Shown piece by piece: positions 1 to 7,537 of a stretch of DNA of 14,349 nt. The stretch comes from Actinomycetes bacterium (GTDB lineage Bacteria; Actinomycetota; Acidimicrobiia; Acidimicrobiales; RAAP-2): assembly GCA_025352305.1 (NCBI GenBank), contig JANXTQ010000149.1, positions 1 to 14,349 of the forward strand. The letters run 5' to 3'. The notes beneath the pieces are model-generated. The model was given only the letters and a program-made list of their open reading frames with translations. It searched no databases and was not told the origin of the DNA. Each line of letters opens with the position of its first letter. Within the stretch, counting starts at the first letter, position 1. Made by a program: the position numbers and the translations under genes.

Positions 1-349
1 CGGAATGAAGCTCGCGACGCTGCGACGCCGACCTGAGTGGCGCAGCGTTCAAAACTCGCCGAGCACCTTTCGGTTCCCCAACGGAGAATCCTTTACCGAG
101 ATGCAACTAAGAATGTGGAGCACGCTGGAGCGACTCGCCAGCAAACACCGAAACCGCACGATCGTGGTGGTAAGTCACGCCGATCCCATCAAGGCCGTCG
201 TGACCTACGCCCAGGGCGTTCCTCTCGACCTCTTTCAGCGAACGGCAATTTCTACGTGTTCGGTGTCCGCTATTTGTATGACGGATGGGGCACCTGTTGT
301 TTTGGGCGTGAACTCAACTGCGTCACTTCGTGAATTGGCGCCTTCATGA
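1..349 (+). CDS. Histidine phosphatase family protein, MSMEG_4193-like (5' end cut off)
   Basis: This is the C-terminal part (about 115 residues) of a phosphoglycerate-mutase-fold histidine phosphatase. The frame is open from base 2, so the ATG at base 5 is probably an internal Met and the true start lies left of the window. Visible marks are the FPNGESF segment, whose Glu is the usual catalytic acid, and VVVSHADP (bases about 161-184), which holds the second catalytic His of the family. The N-terminal RHG motif with the phospho-accepting His must lie outside. The stop TGA overlaps the next start in an ATGA, so the two genes are very likely co-transcribed and translationally coupled. From memory, this subfamily is conserved in Actinobacteria next to DUF3090 and SCO1664-family genes, as here. 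The substrate is unknown. The fold assignment is firm; the subfamily rests on both motif and neighbours. Confidence 0.85.
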   Translation, partial: GMKLATLRRRPEWRSVQNSPSTFRFPNGESFTEMQLRMWSTLERLASKHRNRTIVVVSHADPIKAVVTYAQGVPLDLFQRTAISTCSVSAICMTDGAPVVLGVNSTASLRELAPS

Positions 350-825
350 ACTACGTCTTTAACGCTCCTGACCGGGTGATGGTCGGCACGAGAGGCGAAG
401 TCGGAAGTCGGCTATTTCTTTTCCAGGTGCGCGAAGGTCGACGCCTCGTCATTGTTAAGTGTGAAAAACAACAACTCGCTTCATTGGCGAATTGGTTAGC
501 CGTTGCGCTCGAGACCATGGGTCGTCCCGGACATTTGCCCGAAGAGTTGGAGTTAGAAGCTGAGTACGAAGTTGACCTTGTAGCTGGTGAGATTTCCATT
601 GGCCTGGATCAGGAGAAAAACGTTATCGAACTACTCATTGCGAGTGACGATGAAACAACGACCCTAGAGGTAACTCTTACGCGCGAGTGGGCGGCAGCCC
701 TGTCCATCGGCGTCACTCGTCTCGTCGAGGCCGGGCGACCTCCCTGCCCCCTCTGTTCACTCCCCCTCGATCCACGCGGTCACGACTGTCCTCGAACTAA
801 CGGTCACACTGCGCCGCTGCGATGA
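346..825 (+). CDS. DUF3090 family protein with a C-terminal zinc-ribbon-like Cys/His cluster
   Basis: A 159-residue protein recognised as DUF3090 from its start (YVFNAPDRVMVGTRG, then FLFQVREG), its acidic middle and its end. No function is established. The last 30 residues contain CPLC (Cys134, Cys137) followed by GHDC (His146, Cys148), a spacing that could bind one zinc. The central part has several predicted beta strands and no membrane segment or signal peptide, so it should be cytosolic. It overlaps both neighbours by four bases (ATGA at 346-349 and 822-825), placing it between a phosphatase and a kinase-like protein in one tightly coupled unit. Family membership is firm. A role as a metal-binding adaptor or substrate of its neighbours is inference only. 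Confidence 0.87.
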   Translation: MNYVFNAPDRVMVGTRGEVGSRLFLFQVREGRRLVIVKCEKQQLASLANWLAVALETMGRPGHLPEELELEAEYEVDLVAGEISIGLDQEKNVIELLIASDDETTTLEVTLTREWAAALSIGVTRLVEAGRPPCPLCSLPLDPRGHDCPRTNGHTAPLR

Positions 826-1529
826 CGCGGGACGAACAGGCCGACCTGCTCGTACACGGCGACATTGACGTCGTGGGAAAAATTGCGGCCTCGTCCAACC
901 AGGCACTCCTGGTCGAACTAAAACTGGGCTCTCTCGAGGGACTCGCGTGCTACAAATCCGAACGTGGCGAGCGTCCCTTATGGGACTTTCCCGATGGCCT
1001 GTGGCGCCGTGAGATTGCGGCCTACGCACTCGATGTTGCCCTGCAGACCGACCTCGTTCCCACCACGGTCGCTCGCGAGGACGCGCCGTTTGGCCGTGGA
1101 TCGCTGCAGTGGTGGGTGGACGATAACGAAGTCGATCACTACTTCACGTTGCGAGAACGTGCAGAGTTGCAGCCCTGGCTGCGTACGCTCGGAGCATTCG
1201 ACGTCGTAGCTAACAATGCCGATCGAAAAAGTGGCCACGTCATCTTTGACGGCGATCGATGTTGGGCGATTGATAACGGACTCTGCTTTAATCAGCAGGA
1301 CAAACTGCGAACGGTAATTTGGGATTTCGCCGAAGAACCAATAGCGGACGCACTGCTAGAGAGCTTGTCGCGATTCGCCCACGGAGCCGTTGGCGATCTC
1401 GCTGAGTGGCTCAACCCCATTGAGTTGGCTCTCACCCAAGATCGTGCGCGGGTACTGGTCGAACAGGCGTCGCTCCCGCTGCCCCTCGAAGATCGCGAGT
1501 GGCCGCCATATCCGTGGCCCCTGGTTTAA
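822..1529 (+). CDS. SCO1664 family protein, PI3/PI4-kinase-like fold
   Basis: A 235-residue protein matching the actinobacterial SCO1664 family, which has distant similarity to phosphatidylinositol kinases and HipA-like kinases. Visible kinase-like marks in order: Lys45 in ACYKSERGERPLWDFP (candidate ATP-contacting Lys), Glu64 in RREIAAY, the segment DVVANNADRKSGH (Asp127 to His139, resembling a catalytic loop), and DNG at 151-153, which sits where kinases carry the metal-binding DFG. The start is the ATG inside the ATGA overlap with DUF3090. It is the last gene of the trio: the next gene is convergent, with 33 bases between the stops and no convincing terminator hairpin. Substrate and activity are unknown; the pairing with a phosphatase gene suggests a reversible phosphorylation step, which is inference. 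Orthologues in Actinobacteria are, as I recall, often near the mycothiol gene mshC. Confidence 0.85.
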   Translation: MTRDEQADLLVHGDIDVVGKIAASSNQALLVELKLGSLEGLACYKSERGERPLWDFPDGLWRREIAAYALDVALQTDLVPTTVAREDAPFGRGSLQWWVDDNEVDHYFTLRERAELQPWLRTLGAFDVVANNADRKSGHVIFDGDRCWAIDNGLCFNQQDKLRTVIWDFAEEPIADALLESLSRFAHGAVGDLAEWLNPIELALTQDRARVLVEQASLPLPLEDREWPPYPWPLV

Positions 1530-1562
1530 GCGGAACCGTGTGACAACGAACCGCGTTGAAAG

Positions 1563-2087
1563 TTAAGCGCTGACGTTCAGCGGAATCGAGACACCGAGTC
1601 CGCCGAGTGTTTCTGCGCCGAAACGACTGATCTCTGCTTCGAGATCTAAAGGGCGAGTTTCCGTTCGTGCATTCAAGATTTCGGTGTTAAGCAGTGACGC
1701 AGGAACGATCCAACTGACTTCAAACTCCAGTCCATCAGGATCGCGCGCGTAGAGCGCTTTGGTCGTTCCGTGGTTGGTTGCGCCAACTAGGTTGCCCCTC
1801 GCCGTTAAGTCATCACGGATCGCAGCGAGTTCACGCAGAGTGTTGACTTCCCAAGCAATGTGATACATACCAACGGTGCCAGCGCCCGCCGTGGTGTCCC
1901 CGGCATCAACGCCAACGGAGAACAACCCCAGGTCGTGATCGTTCGTTGAGCCGGGAGCTTGAAGAAATGACGCACGGCCCGCGATTCCCATGACTTCGCG
2001 AAATCCCAGGACCTCTTCATAAAACGCGCGTGTGACGGCGCAGTCGCGCACGTAGAGCACCACATGATTGAGTCGGTGAACGGGCAC
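1563..2087 (-). CDS. VOC-fold (glyoxalase/dioxygenase superfamily) protein
   Basis: A 174-residue vicinal-oxygen-chelate protein. Likely metal ligands can be read: His8 in LNHVVLYV, His76 in MYHIAWEV and Glu123 in DPDGLEFEV, the arrangement expected of the extradiol-dioxygenase-like (CatE-type) branch rather than glyoxalase I. The substrate cannot be told. After the domain there is a tail of about 45 residues (from around residue 130) not needed for one VOC unit. Translation starts at GTG (2087-2085), preceded by AGGGAGA; an ATG-started reading to 2116 is in another frame and is a shadow. The gene follows etfA on the same strand after a 100-base gap holding a weak hairpin, so it may have its own promoter, although I could not find a convincing one. 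Confidence 0.82.
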   Translation of the reverse strand: MPVHRLNHVVLYVRDCAVTRAFYEEVLGFREVMGIAGRASFLQAPGSTNDHDLGLFSVGVDAGDTTAGAGTVGMYHIAWEVNTLRELAAIRDDLTARGNLVGATNHGTTKALYARDPDGLEFEVSWIVPASLLNTEILNARTETRPLDLEAEISRFGAETLGGLGVSIPLNVSA

Positions 2088-2160
2088 AATTCTCCCTCTG
2101 TCGAGTTACTCATCAAGAACGACGAGAACTACATCTGACCTTATGAGCCGGACTGCAATA

Positions 2161-2181
2161 CGAGCCGAAAGTGCCAGCTCG
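2161..2181 (-). terminator. Possible weak terminator hairpin after etfA
   Basis: On the minus strand, 6 bases past the etfA stop, a 7-bp stem (CGAGCTG / CGGCTCG, one G-T pair) encloses a 7-base loop. It is followed by TATTGC rather than a run of T, so it is at best a weak intrinsic terminator or an RNA 3'-end stabiliser between etfA and the VOC gene. Confidence 0.3.
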
Positions 2182-2187
2182 GGTCGC

Positions 2188-3156
2188 CTAGCCCCGCGCG
2201 GTTAGCTTTTCAATTAGAGCGGGCAGCACCTTGTGAACGTCGCCCACGATGCCCAGATCCGCGATCTGAAAGATCGGCGCGTCAGCATCCTTGTTGATGG
2301 CGATGATGTTCTTAGAACCTTTCATGCCGACCATGTGCTGAGTCGCGCCGGAGATTCCACAGGCGATATAAACGGTGGGCTTAACCGTCTTGCCGGTTTG
2401 GCCAACTTGGTGCGAGTAGGGAACCCAACCCGCGTCGACTATTGCTCGCGAGGCGCCAGCAGCGCCGTTGAGCAGTTTCGCGGCGGACTCAATGAGGGCG
2501 TAGTTTGCGGCGTCGCCGAGTCCACGGCCACCGGAGACCACGACGGCCGCGTCTTCCAGCTTCGGCCCGGTGCGCTCTTCGACGTGCGAAGTCACAATCG
2601 TGGCTCCGCCCGTCGTTCCGAGGTCACCCGCGGAGATCGAGGTAACGGAGGCGGGAGCGCCGCCCGACGATTCGGCGACGAAGGATTTGGCGCGCACGAC
2701 AATGATTCCGGGTCCTTCACCGGTAAAGCGAGCCTTGACGATTTGGGTGCCACCGAAAACGGGGTGTTCCGTCACGAGTCCGGCGTCGTCACTGAGGCCC
2801 GTCACGTTGGTGAGTACGGGGCGATCGAGACGTGCCGACAGGCGACCCGCAATGTCTCGTCCGTCGTAACTCGTGGGGATGAGCAAGGCGTCGGGCGCTC
2901 CGGAAGTCGCAATCAACGCGCAGATTGCTGACGCCACCGGTGCGCCGGGCAGGGCACCGGCGAGATCTCCCACGTCATAGAGCGTGCTGGCGCCGAACTC
3001 TCCGGCTACGGCCGCCAGTGCGGCGCTATTGGCGCCCCACGTAATAGCGCTCACCGTGGCGCCGAAGGTACGCGCGTGCGTGAGAAGTTCGAGTGACGTC
3101 GACGTCAAAGTCCCCGACGATGGTTCAACGACTACCCAGATGTTGGAAAGTGACAT
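2188..3156 (-). CDS. etfA: Electron transfer flavoprotein subunit alpha
   Basis: A 322-residue EtfA (FixB) subunit. With EtfB it forms the soluble FAD heterodimer that takes electrons from acyl-CoA and other dehydrogenases and passes them to the respiratory chain through ETF:quinone oxidoreductase. The C-terminal FAD-binding half is textbook: GGRGLGD (209-215, with Arg211), [20 protein letters not shown] (234-253), GKTVKP (255-260), [13 protein letters not shown] (266-278) and [12 protein letters not shown] (285-296). The N-terminal half (1-190) is the divergent domain packing on EtfB. The start is ATG at 3156 with AGGAG at 3169-3165, which overlaps the etfB stop codon; the gap between the genes is 11 bases, typical of a coupled etfBA pair. 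Length is normal. The partner dehydrogenases are not in the window. Confidence 0.97.
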   Translation of the reverse strand: MSLSNIWVVVEPSSGTLTSTSLELLTHARTFGATVSAITWGANSAALAAVAGEFGASTLYDVGDLAGALPGAPVASAICALIATSGAPDALLIPTSYDGRDIAGRLSARLDRPVLTNVTGLSDDAGLVTEHPVFGGTQIVKARFTGEGPGIIVVRAKSFVAESSGGAPASVTSISAGDLGTTGGATIVTSHVEERTGPKLEDAAVVVSGGRGLGDAANYALIESAAKLLNGAAGASRAIVDAGWVPYSHQVGQTGKTVKPTVYIACGISGATQHMVGMKGSKNIIAINKDADAPIFQIADLGIVGDVHKVLPALIEKLTARG

Positions 3157-3167
3157 GTCCGATACTC

Positions 3168-3944
3168 CTAAAGAACTTTGATTGAGTCGAGAAACTGCAT
3201 AATGCGATCGGCACCTTGGCCGTCGTCGACGACAATCTCGCCGCCCTGGCGCGCTTCGGCGGCTTCGACCGCAATGATGCTTTGGCGCGCGCCACTGGGT
3301 CCGACCTGACCATCGAGATTGAGATCCGCGACCGTCAGCTGCTCAATCGGCTTGGACTTGGCGGCCATGATGCCCTTAAACGACGCGTAGCGCGGCTCAA
3401 CTACTCCGGCAGTCACCGTAACGAGCACCGGCATCGGAGACGTCACTTCGTCGTATCCCGACTCGGTTTGACGATTGACCTTCACGGTCGAACCGTCGAC
3501 CGAAATGCTCTTGGCAAACGTGATTGAGGGCAGTCCCAACAACTCAGCGACCTGAACCGGCGTCGTTCCCGTGTAACCGTCGGACGACTCCGTCGCTGCA
3601 ATAACGAGATCGGGGTTCACCCGACGAATGGCGGCGGCCAAGACCTTGGCGGTTCCGAGCGCGTCGGTGCCACGCAGTGAGTCGTCGGCGACGATGATGG
3701 CTTTCGCTGCGCCCATGGCGAGTGCGTTACGAACACCCGCGAGGTCTGACGCGGATCCCATTGAGACCACCGTCACTTCCCCGGTGCCGGCCTTGTCAAC
3801 CAATTGCAGCGCCATTTCCACGCCGTAGGTGTCCGCTTCGTCGAGGATCAGTTTTCCCGATCGGTCGAGGTTATGAGTACCGGCTTCGAGCGACTGAGGG
3901 GCCGCCGGGTCGGGGATTTGCTTTACGCATACGACAACGTTCAT
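3168..3944 (-). CDS. etfB: Electron transfer flavoprotein subunit beta
   Basis: A 258-residue EtfB (FixA) subunit. It opens with the family start [26 protein letters not shown] (34-46) and the nucleotide-loop segment [15 protein letters not shown] (117-131) are typical of electron-donating ETFs that bind [14 protein letters not shown] (183-193) is the recognition loop that docks partner dehydrogenases; Phe189 stands where human ETF has Leu195. I chose ATG 3944, because the upstream TTG at 3953 adds only three residues and breaks the usual N-terminus; neither start has a strong ribosome site. The GDPD gene ends 35 bases upstream on the same strand, so all three genes may share a transcript. 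Confidence 0.96.
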   Translation of the reverse strand: MNVVVCVKQIPDPAAPQSLEAGTHNLDRSGKLILDEADTYGVEMALQLVDKAGTGEVTVVSMGSASDLAGVRNALAMGAAKAIIVADDSLRGTDALGTAKVLAAAIRRVNPDLVIAATESSDGYTGTTPVQVAELLGLPSITFAKSISVDGSTVKVNRQTESGYDEVTSPMPVLVTVTAGVVEPRYASFKGIMAAKSKPIEQLTVADLNLDGQVGPSGARQSIIAVEAAEARQGGEIVVDDGQGADRIMQFLDSIKVL

Positions 3945-3979
3945 GGCGACCAATCTAGGTGATTTCGCCTGGGCGTCGA

Positions 3980-4678
3980 TCAGGCTGACGAGGTGCGTGC
4001 CGCCAAGGTTTCTAGAGCCAGAACGGGGTTGTCGGTGATAACGGTGTCGACGTCGAGGTCAAACAGACGCGTCATCTCCTCAGCAAAATTGACCGTCCAG
4101 ACATTGACCGCTAGGCCGCAGTGATGCGCCGCCTCCACGAGTGCCTGATCGGTGCGTTGAAAGAAGGGGTGAACGGCCGTGAACCCACGATCACGCGCCA
4201 TTTGCACGCACGGAGCCGGATCGTTACGCCAGTCCAGCAACCAACCCACCTCGATGTCGCTATCCGCGGCGCGCACTGCTTCACAGGTCGCGAGATCGAA
4301 ACTCGAGATAATCGAGCCCTCACGCCAGCCCCCTTCGGTGAGGGAAATCACTACCTGGGTCGCTAAAGCTCCGCTCGCGTCGTACTGCGCCTCGAGAGGG
4401 TCATTTTTGATCTCCACATTGACGCCCATACCCAAACAGGCAGTCATGGCGTCAGTAAATGTCGCGACGCTCGAGGGAATCTCTCTCAGCAGCAGCTCAC
4501 AAATAACCCCGACACCCTCAATCGCTGCGTCGTGGTGAATGATCAGCGCTCCATCGCGGGTGCGACGAACGTCCAGTTCCACCCCGTCCGCACCAACTGA
4601 TTTCGCCTCGAGGAAGGCGGCAACGGTGTTTTCGCCGACGGCGACGTGAAGGCCCCGATGCGCAAAGATGGCGGTCAT
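3980..4678 (-). CDS. Glycerophosphodiester phosphodiesterase family protein
   Basis: A 232-residue cytosolic GDPD-type TIM-barrel enzyme, which hydrolyses glycerophosphodiesters to glycerol-3-phosphate and an alcohol. Key residues are present: His7-Arg8 in FAHRGL, Glu16-Asn17-Thr18 in GENT, Glu34 and Asp36 in GVELDVRRT, His49 in IIHHD, Glu89 and Lys91 in NVEIKN, and the late VNVWTVN strand (191-197). There is no signal peptide or membrane segment. It starts at ATG 4678 and ends 35 bases before etfB on the same strand, so it may be the first gene of a GDPD-etfB-etfA unit, although no functional link is evident. Glycerol-3-phosphate could feed phospholipid turnover. The substrate alcohol cannot be told from sequence. 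Confidence 0.92.
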   Translation of the reverse strand: MTAIFAHRGLHVAVGENTVAAFLEAKSVGADGVELDVRRTRDGALIIHHDAAIEGVGVICELLLREIPSSVATFTDAMTACLGMGVNVEIKNDPLEAQYDASGALATQVVISLTEGGWREGSIISSFDLATCEAVRAADSDIEVGWLLDWRNDPAPCVQMARDRGFTAVHPFFQRTDQALVEAAHHCGLAVNVWTVNFAEEMTRLFDLDVDTVITDNPVLALETLAARTSSA

Positions 4679-4765
4679 CGATGAATATTGACAGATCGCA
4701 AGGATGTTGTTTAAACCAATCCGGTAGTCCCTGATCAGAGTGGGGAAAATTTTACGACTTCGCCC

Positions 4766-4794
4766 TTGTTAATCCAGTTACTGGCGAGTAAAAT
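4766..4794 (+). promoter_or_regulatory. Sigma-70-like promoter of the whiB gene
   Basis: TTGTTA (4766-4771) is followed after exactly 17 bases by TAAAAT (4789-4794), a near-consensus housekeeping promoter. Transcription would begin near 4801, giving a leader of about 63 bases. A ribosome site AAGGAA (4852-4857) stands six bases before the whiB ATG. Confidence 0.75.
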
Positions 4795-4863
4795 TGCTCT
4801 TTCACCCCCGAGCTTGAGCCCCCCGTTTGAGCCGTATCTAGCCCCACCACCAAGGAATACAGC

Positions 4864-5160
4864 ATGTCTCTGATCTGGAACCGCACCCACGCATGGGATG
4901 ACTCTGACTGGCGCACCGAAGCGGCCTGTCGCGACACCGAACCCGACCTGTTTTTCCCCGTCGGCACCACCGGAACCGCGCTGGATCAAATTGAATCCGC
5001 CAAGCGCGTGTGCAACGCATGTGACGCTTCCAAGGCGTGTCTCGAGTTCGCACTCGCTACCAACCAAGAGTCGGGCGTGTGGGGCGGCACTACGGAAGAA
5101 GAGCGTCGCAAACTGCGTAAGCAGTGGCTGGCCGCTCGACGTCGTTCGCAGAGCATCTAA
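4864..5160 (+). CDS. whiB1: WhiB-family Fe-S transcriptional regulator, WhiB1-like
   Basis: A 98-residue Wbl protein. The four cluster-binding cysteines are Cys22, Cys50, Cys53 and Cys59 (CX27CX2CX5C), and the G(V/I)WGG turn is at 71-75, followed by the basic tail EERRKLRKQWLAARRR used in DNA binding. The run DLFFPVG at 28-34 and the overall length match Mycobacterium WhiB1 and Streptomyces WblE best. WhiB1 holds a 4Fe-4S cluster that reacts with nitric oxide and contacts region 4 of the primary sigma factor. The neighbouring PdtaS-like kinase, convergent with one base between stops, reproduces the whiB1-pdtaS order known in Mycobacterium, supporting orthology. A strong promoter and good ribosome site precede it. 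The gene symbol is given by similarity and synteny. Confidence 0.93.
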   Translation: MSLIWNRTHAWDDSDWRTEAACRDTEPDLFFPVGTTGTALDQIESAKRVCNACDASKACLEFALATNQESGVWGGTTEEERRKLRKQWLAARRRSQSI

Positions 5161-5161
5161 C

Positions 5162-6649
5162 TCAGCGACGTTCCGTCGTCGGCACCTTCACTCTGACGAG
5201 GGTGCCACCGCCGTTCGAAGCCTCGAGGGAACGCATTTCAATTGTTCCGCCCAATTGAGCGCGCACGAGGTCGCGCACAATTGACAGACCGAGGCTCGTT
5301 GGAACTTCGAGTGAAAAATTCTCATCGAGCCCTCGCCCGTTGTCACGCACCTCAGCGGTCGCCATCTCGTCGCTGCGAATCAAGTTCAAATTCACCACGC
5401 CCACTTCTTGATGCGTCTCGTCTCCGAAATTGACGAAGGCGTGTTCGACCGCGTTCGTGAGCAGTTCGGCGAGAACAACGGCCAGGGGCGTTGCTATATC
5501 GGTCGACAGTGTCCCGAGATCGCCGTTGACCGTGATCTCAATGGGGTGAAGCGACAGTACGGAATCTTCCACCATCGCCACGAGGGATCTCACAATTTCG
5601 TCAAAAACCACCTCTTCGCCCGGTTCGCGCGAGAGCACTTCGTGCACCACGGCAATCGATCTGATGCGGCGCTCCGCTTCGAGCAGCGCCGTTCGGCTGT
5701 GAGGGTCGTCGCTGCGTCGTGCCTGCAAGCGAAGTAGCGATGAAATCGTTTGCAGATTGTTCTTGACGCGGTGGTGAACCTCTTTAATTGCTTGATCCTT
5801 ATTGAGTACCAAACGGTTAAGGCGTCGAAGATCCGACACGTCACGCAGCAGAACAATCACGCCGCTCACCGCATCGCGAGAGAGCAGAGGAACGCAGTGA
5901 AACAAGATCGCTACATCAGTACCGCGATCGACCTCTTCAATGGCGGGAATACCAAATTCCAGAGCCCGTTCGACCACGCGCACGCGAAGTCCCAGGTCAC
6001 GCAGCGAACGGCCCTCCGTTGAGGCGTACAGGCCAAGACGGTGCATTGCGTTGGTGGCGTTGGGCGTCGCAAACTCCACCAGTCCGCGACCGTCGATCAA
6101 GATGATGCCGTCGCCGACGCGCGGCATTCCCGGACCAGCCACCTCGGCCTCGCGAAACGGAAACGACGCGTCCGCAACCATGTCGCACAGGCGCTGGAAC
6201 AAGCTGAGGTACGCCTGTTCGTAGAGCGATGCGGGCCCACGCAGCGGCCCCTGCAATCGAACGAGTACCGCCACGACTCGAGAGTTAAAGCGAACGGGAA
6301 TGCACCACACAGGAACTAGTTCGCTGAGTCCGTCGAGCGCGACCAAACCCTCAACCAACTCCGACGTGGCCACTGCGCTCGCGACCAGGGGCCACTGGTC
6401 GCGCCGAGCCGTGGTGCCCACCAGGTCGTCGCCAATGAGTGTCGCTCGATTATTCGGTCGAACCTGTCCCAACACGACGTAGTCGCCCGGATCAAAGGTT
6501 TCGGCGGCCACGCACGGAGCCATCAGCAACATGTCCGAAAACGCGAGGTCCGACAACAGCGACCAACTGGCCAGCAGTCGTACGAGGTGATCAATCTCCG
6601 GGGTACTGAGGTCGGTGCGTAACGTGGCGAGTTCGCTCAGCGTTGCCAC
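5162..6649 (-). CDS. pdtaS: PdtaS-like sensor histidine kinase (HisKA_2 / HWE-type)
   Basis: A 495-residue soluble sensor kinase without membrane segments. Order of domains: N-terminal H_kinase_N/GAF-like domain (about 1-165, with LSDLAFSDMLL and GQVRPNNRAT), a PAS domain (about 170-275), the dimerisation helix with phospho-acceptor EVHHRVKNNLQ (290-300, His292/293), and the ATPase domain with N-box ELLTNAVEHAF (Asn399), DNGRG (436-440), TSLGLSIV and GGTLVRV. In Mycobacterium PdtaS signals to the ANTAR-type RNA-binding regulator PdtaR; no such regulator is in the window. The start is GTG at 6649, whose G is also the last base of the PHP gene's TAG stop; GGAG lies six bases upstream. It is the last gene of the operon and faces whiB. 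The signal sensed here is unknown. Confidence 0.92.
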   Translation of the reverse strand: MATLSELATLRTDLSTPEIDHLVRLLASWSLLSDLAFSDMLLMAPCVAAETFDPGDYVVLGQVRPNNRATLIGDDLVGTTARRDQWPLVASAVATSELVEGLVALDGLSELVPVWCIPVRFNSRVVAVLVRLQGPLRGPASLYEQAYLSLFQRLCDMVADASFPFREAEVAGPGMPRVGDGIILIDGRGLVEFATPNATNAMHRLGLYASTEGRSLRDLGLRVRVVERALEFGIPAIEEVDRGTDVAILFHCVPLLSRDAVSGVIVLLRDVSDLRRLNRLVLNKDQAIKEVHHRVKNNLQTISSLLRLQARRSDDPHSRTALLEAERRIRSIAVVHEVLSREPGEEVVFDEIVRSLVAMVEDSVLSLHPIEITVNGDLGTLSTDIATPLAVVLAELLTNAVEHAFVNFGDETHQEVGVVNLNLIRSDEMATAEVRDNGRGLDENFSLEVPTSLGLSIVRDLVRAQLGGTIEMRSLEASNGGGTLVRVKVPTTERR

Positions 6650-7524
6650 TACGCACTCCGCAGCGGAACGAAGTGACGCACTCGTTTTTCATACGCGGCC
6701 AACTGCGTGACACCACGTTGTTCGAGCATCGTCGCCAAATCTGCGGCGCGCTCGCCAACACGATTCAGTCGATGTGCATCACTGGCGGTAGTAAAGCTTG
6801 CACCACGTGCCACGAGACGATCAAGAAACCCTTCAGCGGGGTACTGCTCACCCACTGGTTTCATCCAGCCCGCCGACGAGCACTCCACCGAGACATCGGC
6901 GTTCGTCGCCGCGTCCGCCATGGCGTCCCAGTACGGCGCAATCTGGTCGGGAAAGTGTCCGGCCACCTTGATGAGATCGGGGTGCGCCAAGACGTCCACC
7001 GCTCGACAGTTGGCGAGCTCTTCGAGCGCTACCGCGTAATCGGCCCAGGCCTGATCTACGTCACGCGAACTCCATTCGAGCATTTGGACGGGATTGCTGA
7101 TGTCGTCGAACTGCCAAGTACCGAGCCAATGAACGCTGCCAATGAGGACATCGAACGGATACTGAGCCAATAACTCAGAGACCACGTCCATCTGGTCGCG
7201 GAAGAAATCGACCTCCAAGCCAATTTTGACGGGCAGTCCATTGTCCTTGGCACGTTGAGCGAGATTGACATACTCATCGAGGGAGTTTCGCGCGTGAAAA
7301 TCAAAATATTCAGCCATCGCCGCACTCGTTGGTTCGTGCTGCGAACGATTCCAGAAATCCCCCACAACACTGCGCACGTCCACGAAACGGTGAGCGTGCT
7401 CCGTGAGTGCGAGTTCGCTCACACCTTCACCGCGTGCCTTGTCGCAGTACTGGGCGATTTGGTCGATCTGATACCAGACCGACGAATCCGAGTGGGGCCA
7501 CAGGTGTAAGTGGTAGTCAATCAC
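6649..7524 (-). CDS. PHP-domain phosphatase, histidinol-phosphatase (HisK-type) like
   Basis: A 291-residue protein of the polymerase-and-histidinol-phosphatase metal-dependent hydrolase family. The metal ligands appear in order: HLH (His5, His7), TEHAH (His43, His45), Glu104 in GLEVDFF, His132 in GSVHWLG, His181 in LAHPDL, and Asp249/His251 in SDAHRL. This is the full set for a trinuclear site, so the enzyme should be active. The closest named function is histidinol phosphate hydrolysis in histidine synthesis, but no other his gene is near, so another phosphomonoester is possible. It starts at GTG 7524 with GGAG six bases upstream, 13 bases after the preceding ATPase gene, and shares one base with the kinase start downstream, so it belongs to the Bag-kinase operon. 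Confidence 0.88.
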   Translation of the reverse strand: MIDYHLHLWPHSDSSVWYQIDQIAQYCDKARGEGVSELALTEHAHRFVDVRSVVGDFWNRSQHEPTSAAMAEYFDFHARNSLDEYVNLAQRAKDNGLPVKIGLEVDFFRDQMDVVSELLAQYPFDVLIGSVHWLGTWQFDDISNPVQMLEWSSRDVDQAWADYAVALEELANCRAVDVLAHPDLIKVAGHFPDQIAPYWDAMADAATNADVSVECSSAGWMKPVGEQYPAEGFLDRLVARGASFTTASDAHRLNRVGERAADLATMLEQRGVTQLAAYEKRVRHFVPLRSA

Positions 7525-7537
7525 TCGAACTCCATTT

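Noticed and set aside
1530..1562. Bidirectional terminator between the kinase-like gene and the VOC gene
   Set aside because: Only 3-4 bp stems can be drawn and there is no T-run on either strand.
2233..2931. Long plus-strand open frame (232 codons) opposite etfA
   Set aside because: It is antisense to a strongly conserved gene, its translation has no recognisable motif, and it follows from the codon bias of etfA.
4814..4833. Direct repeat TTGAGCC, 13 bases apart, in the whiB leader
   Set aside because: Seven bases repeated once in a C-rich leader is within chance, and no structure forms around it.
4679..4863. CRP-type operator before whiB, as known for Mycobacterium whiB1
   Set aside because: I found no TGTGA-N6-TCACA-like site in this region.
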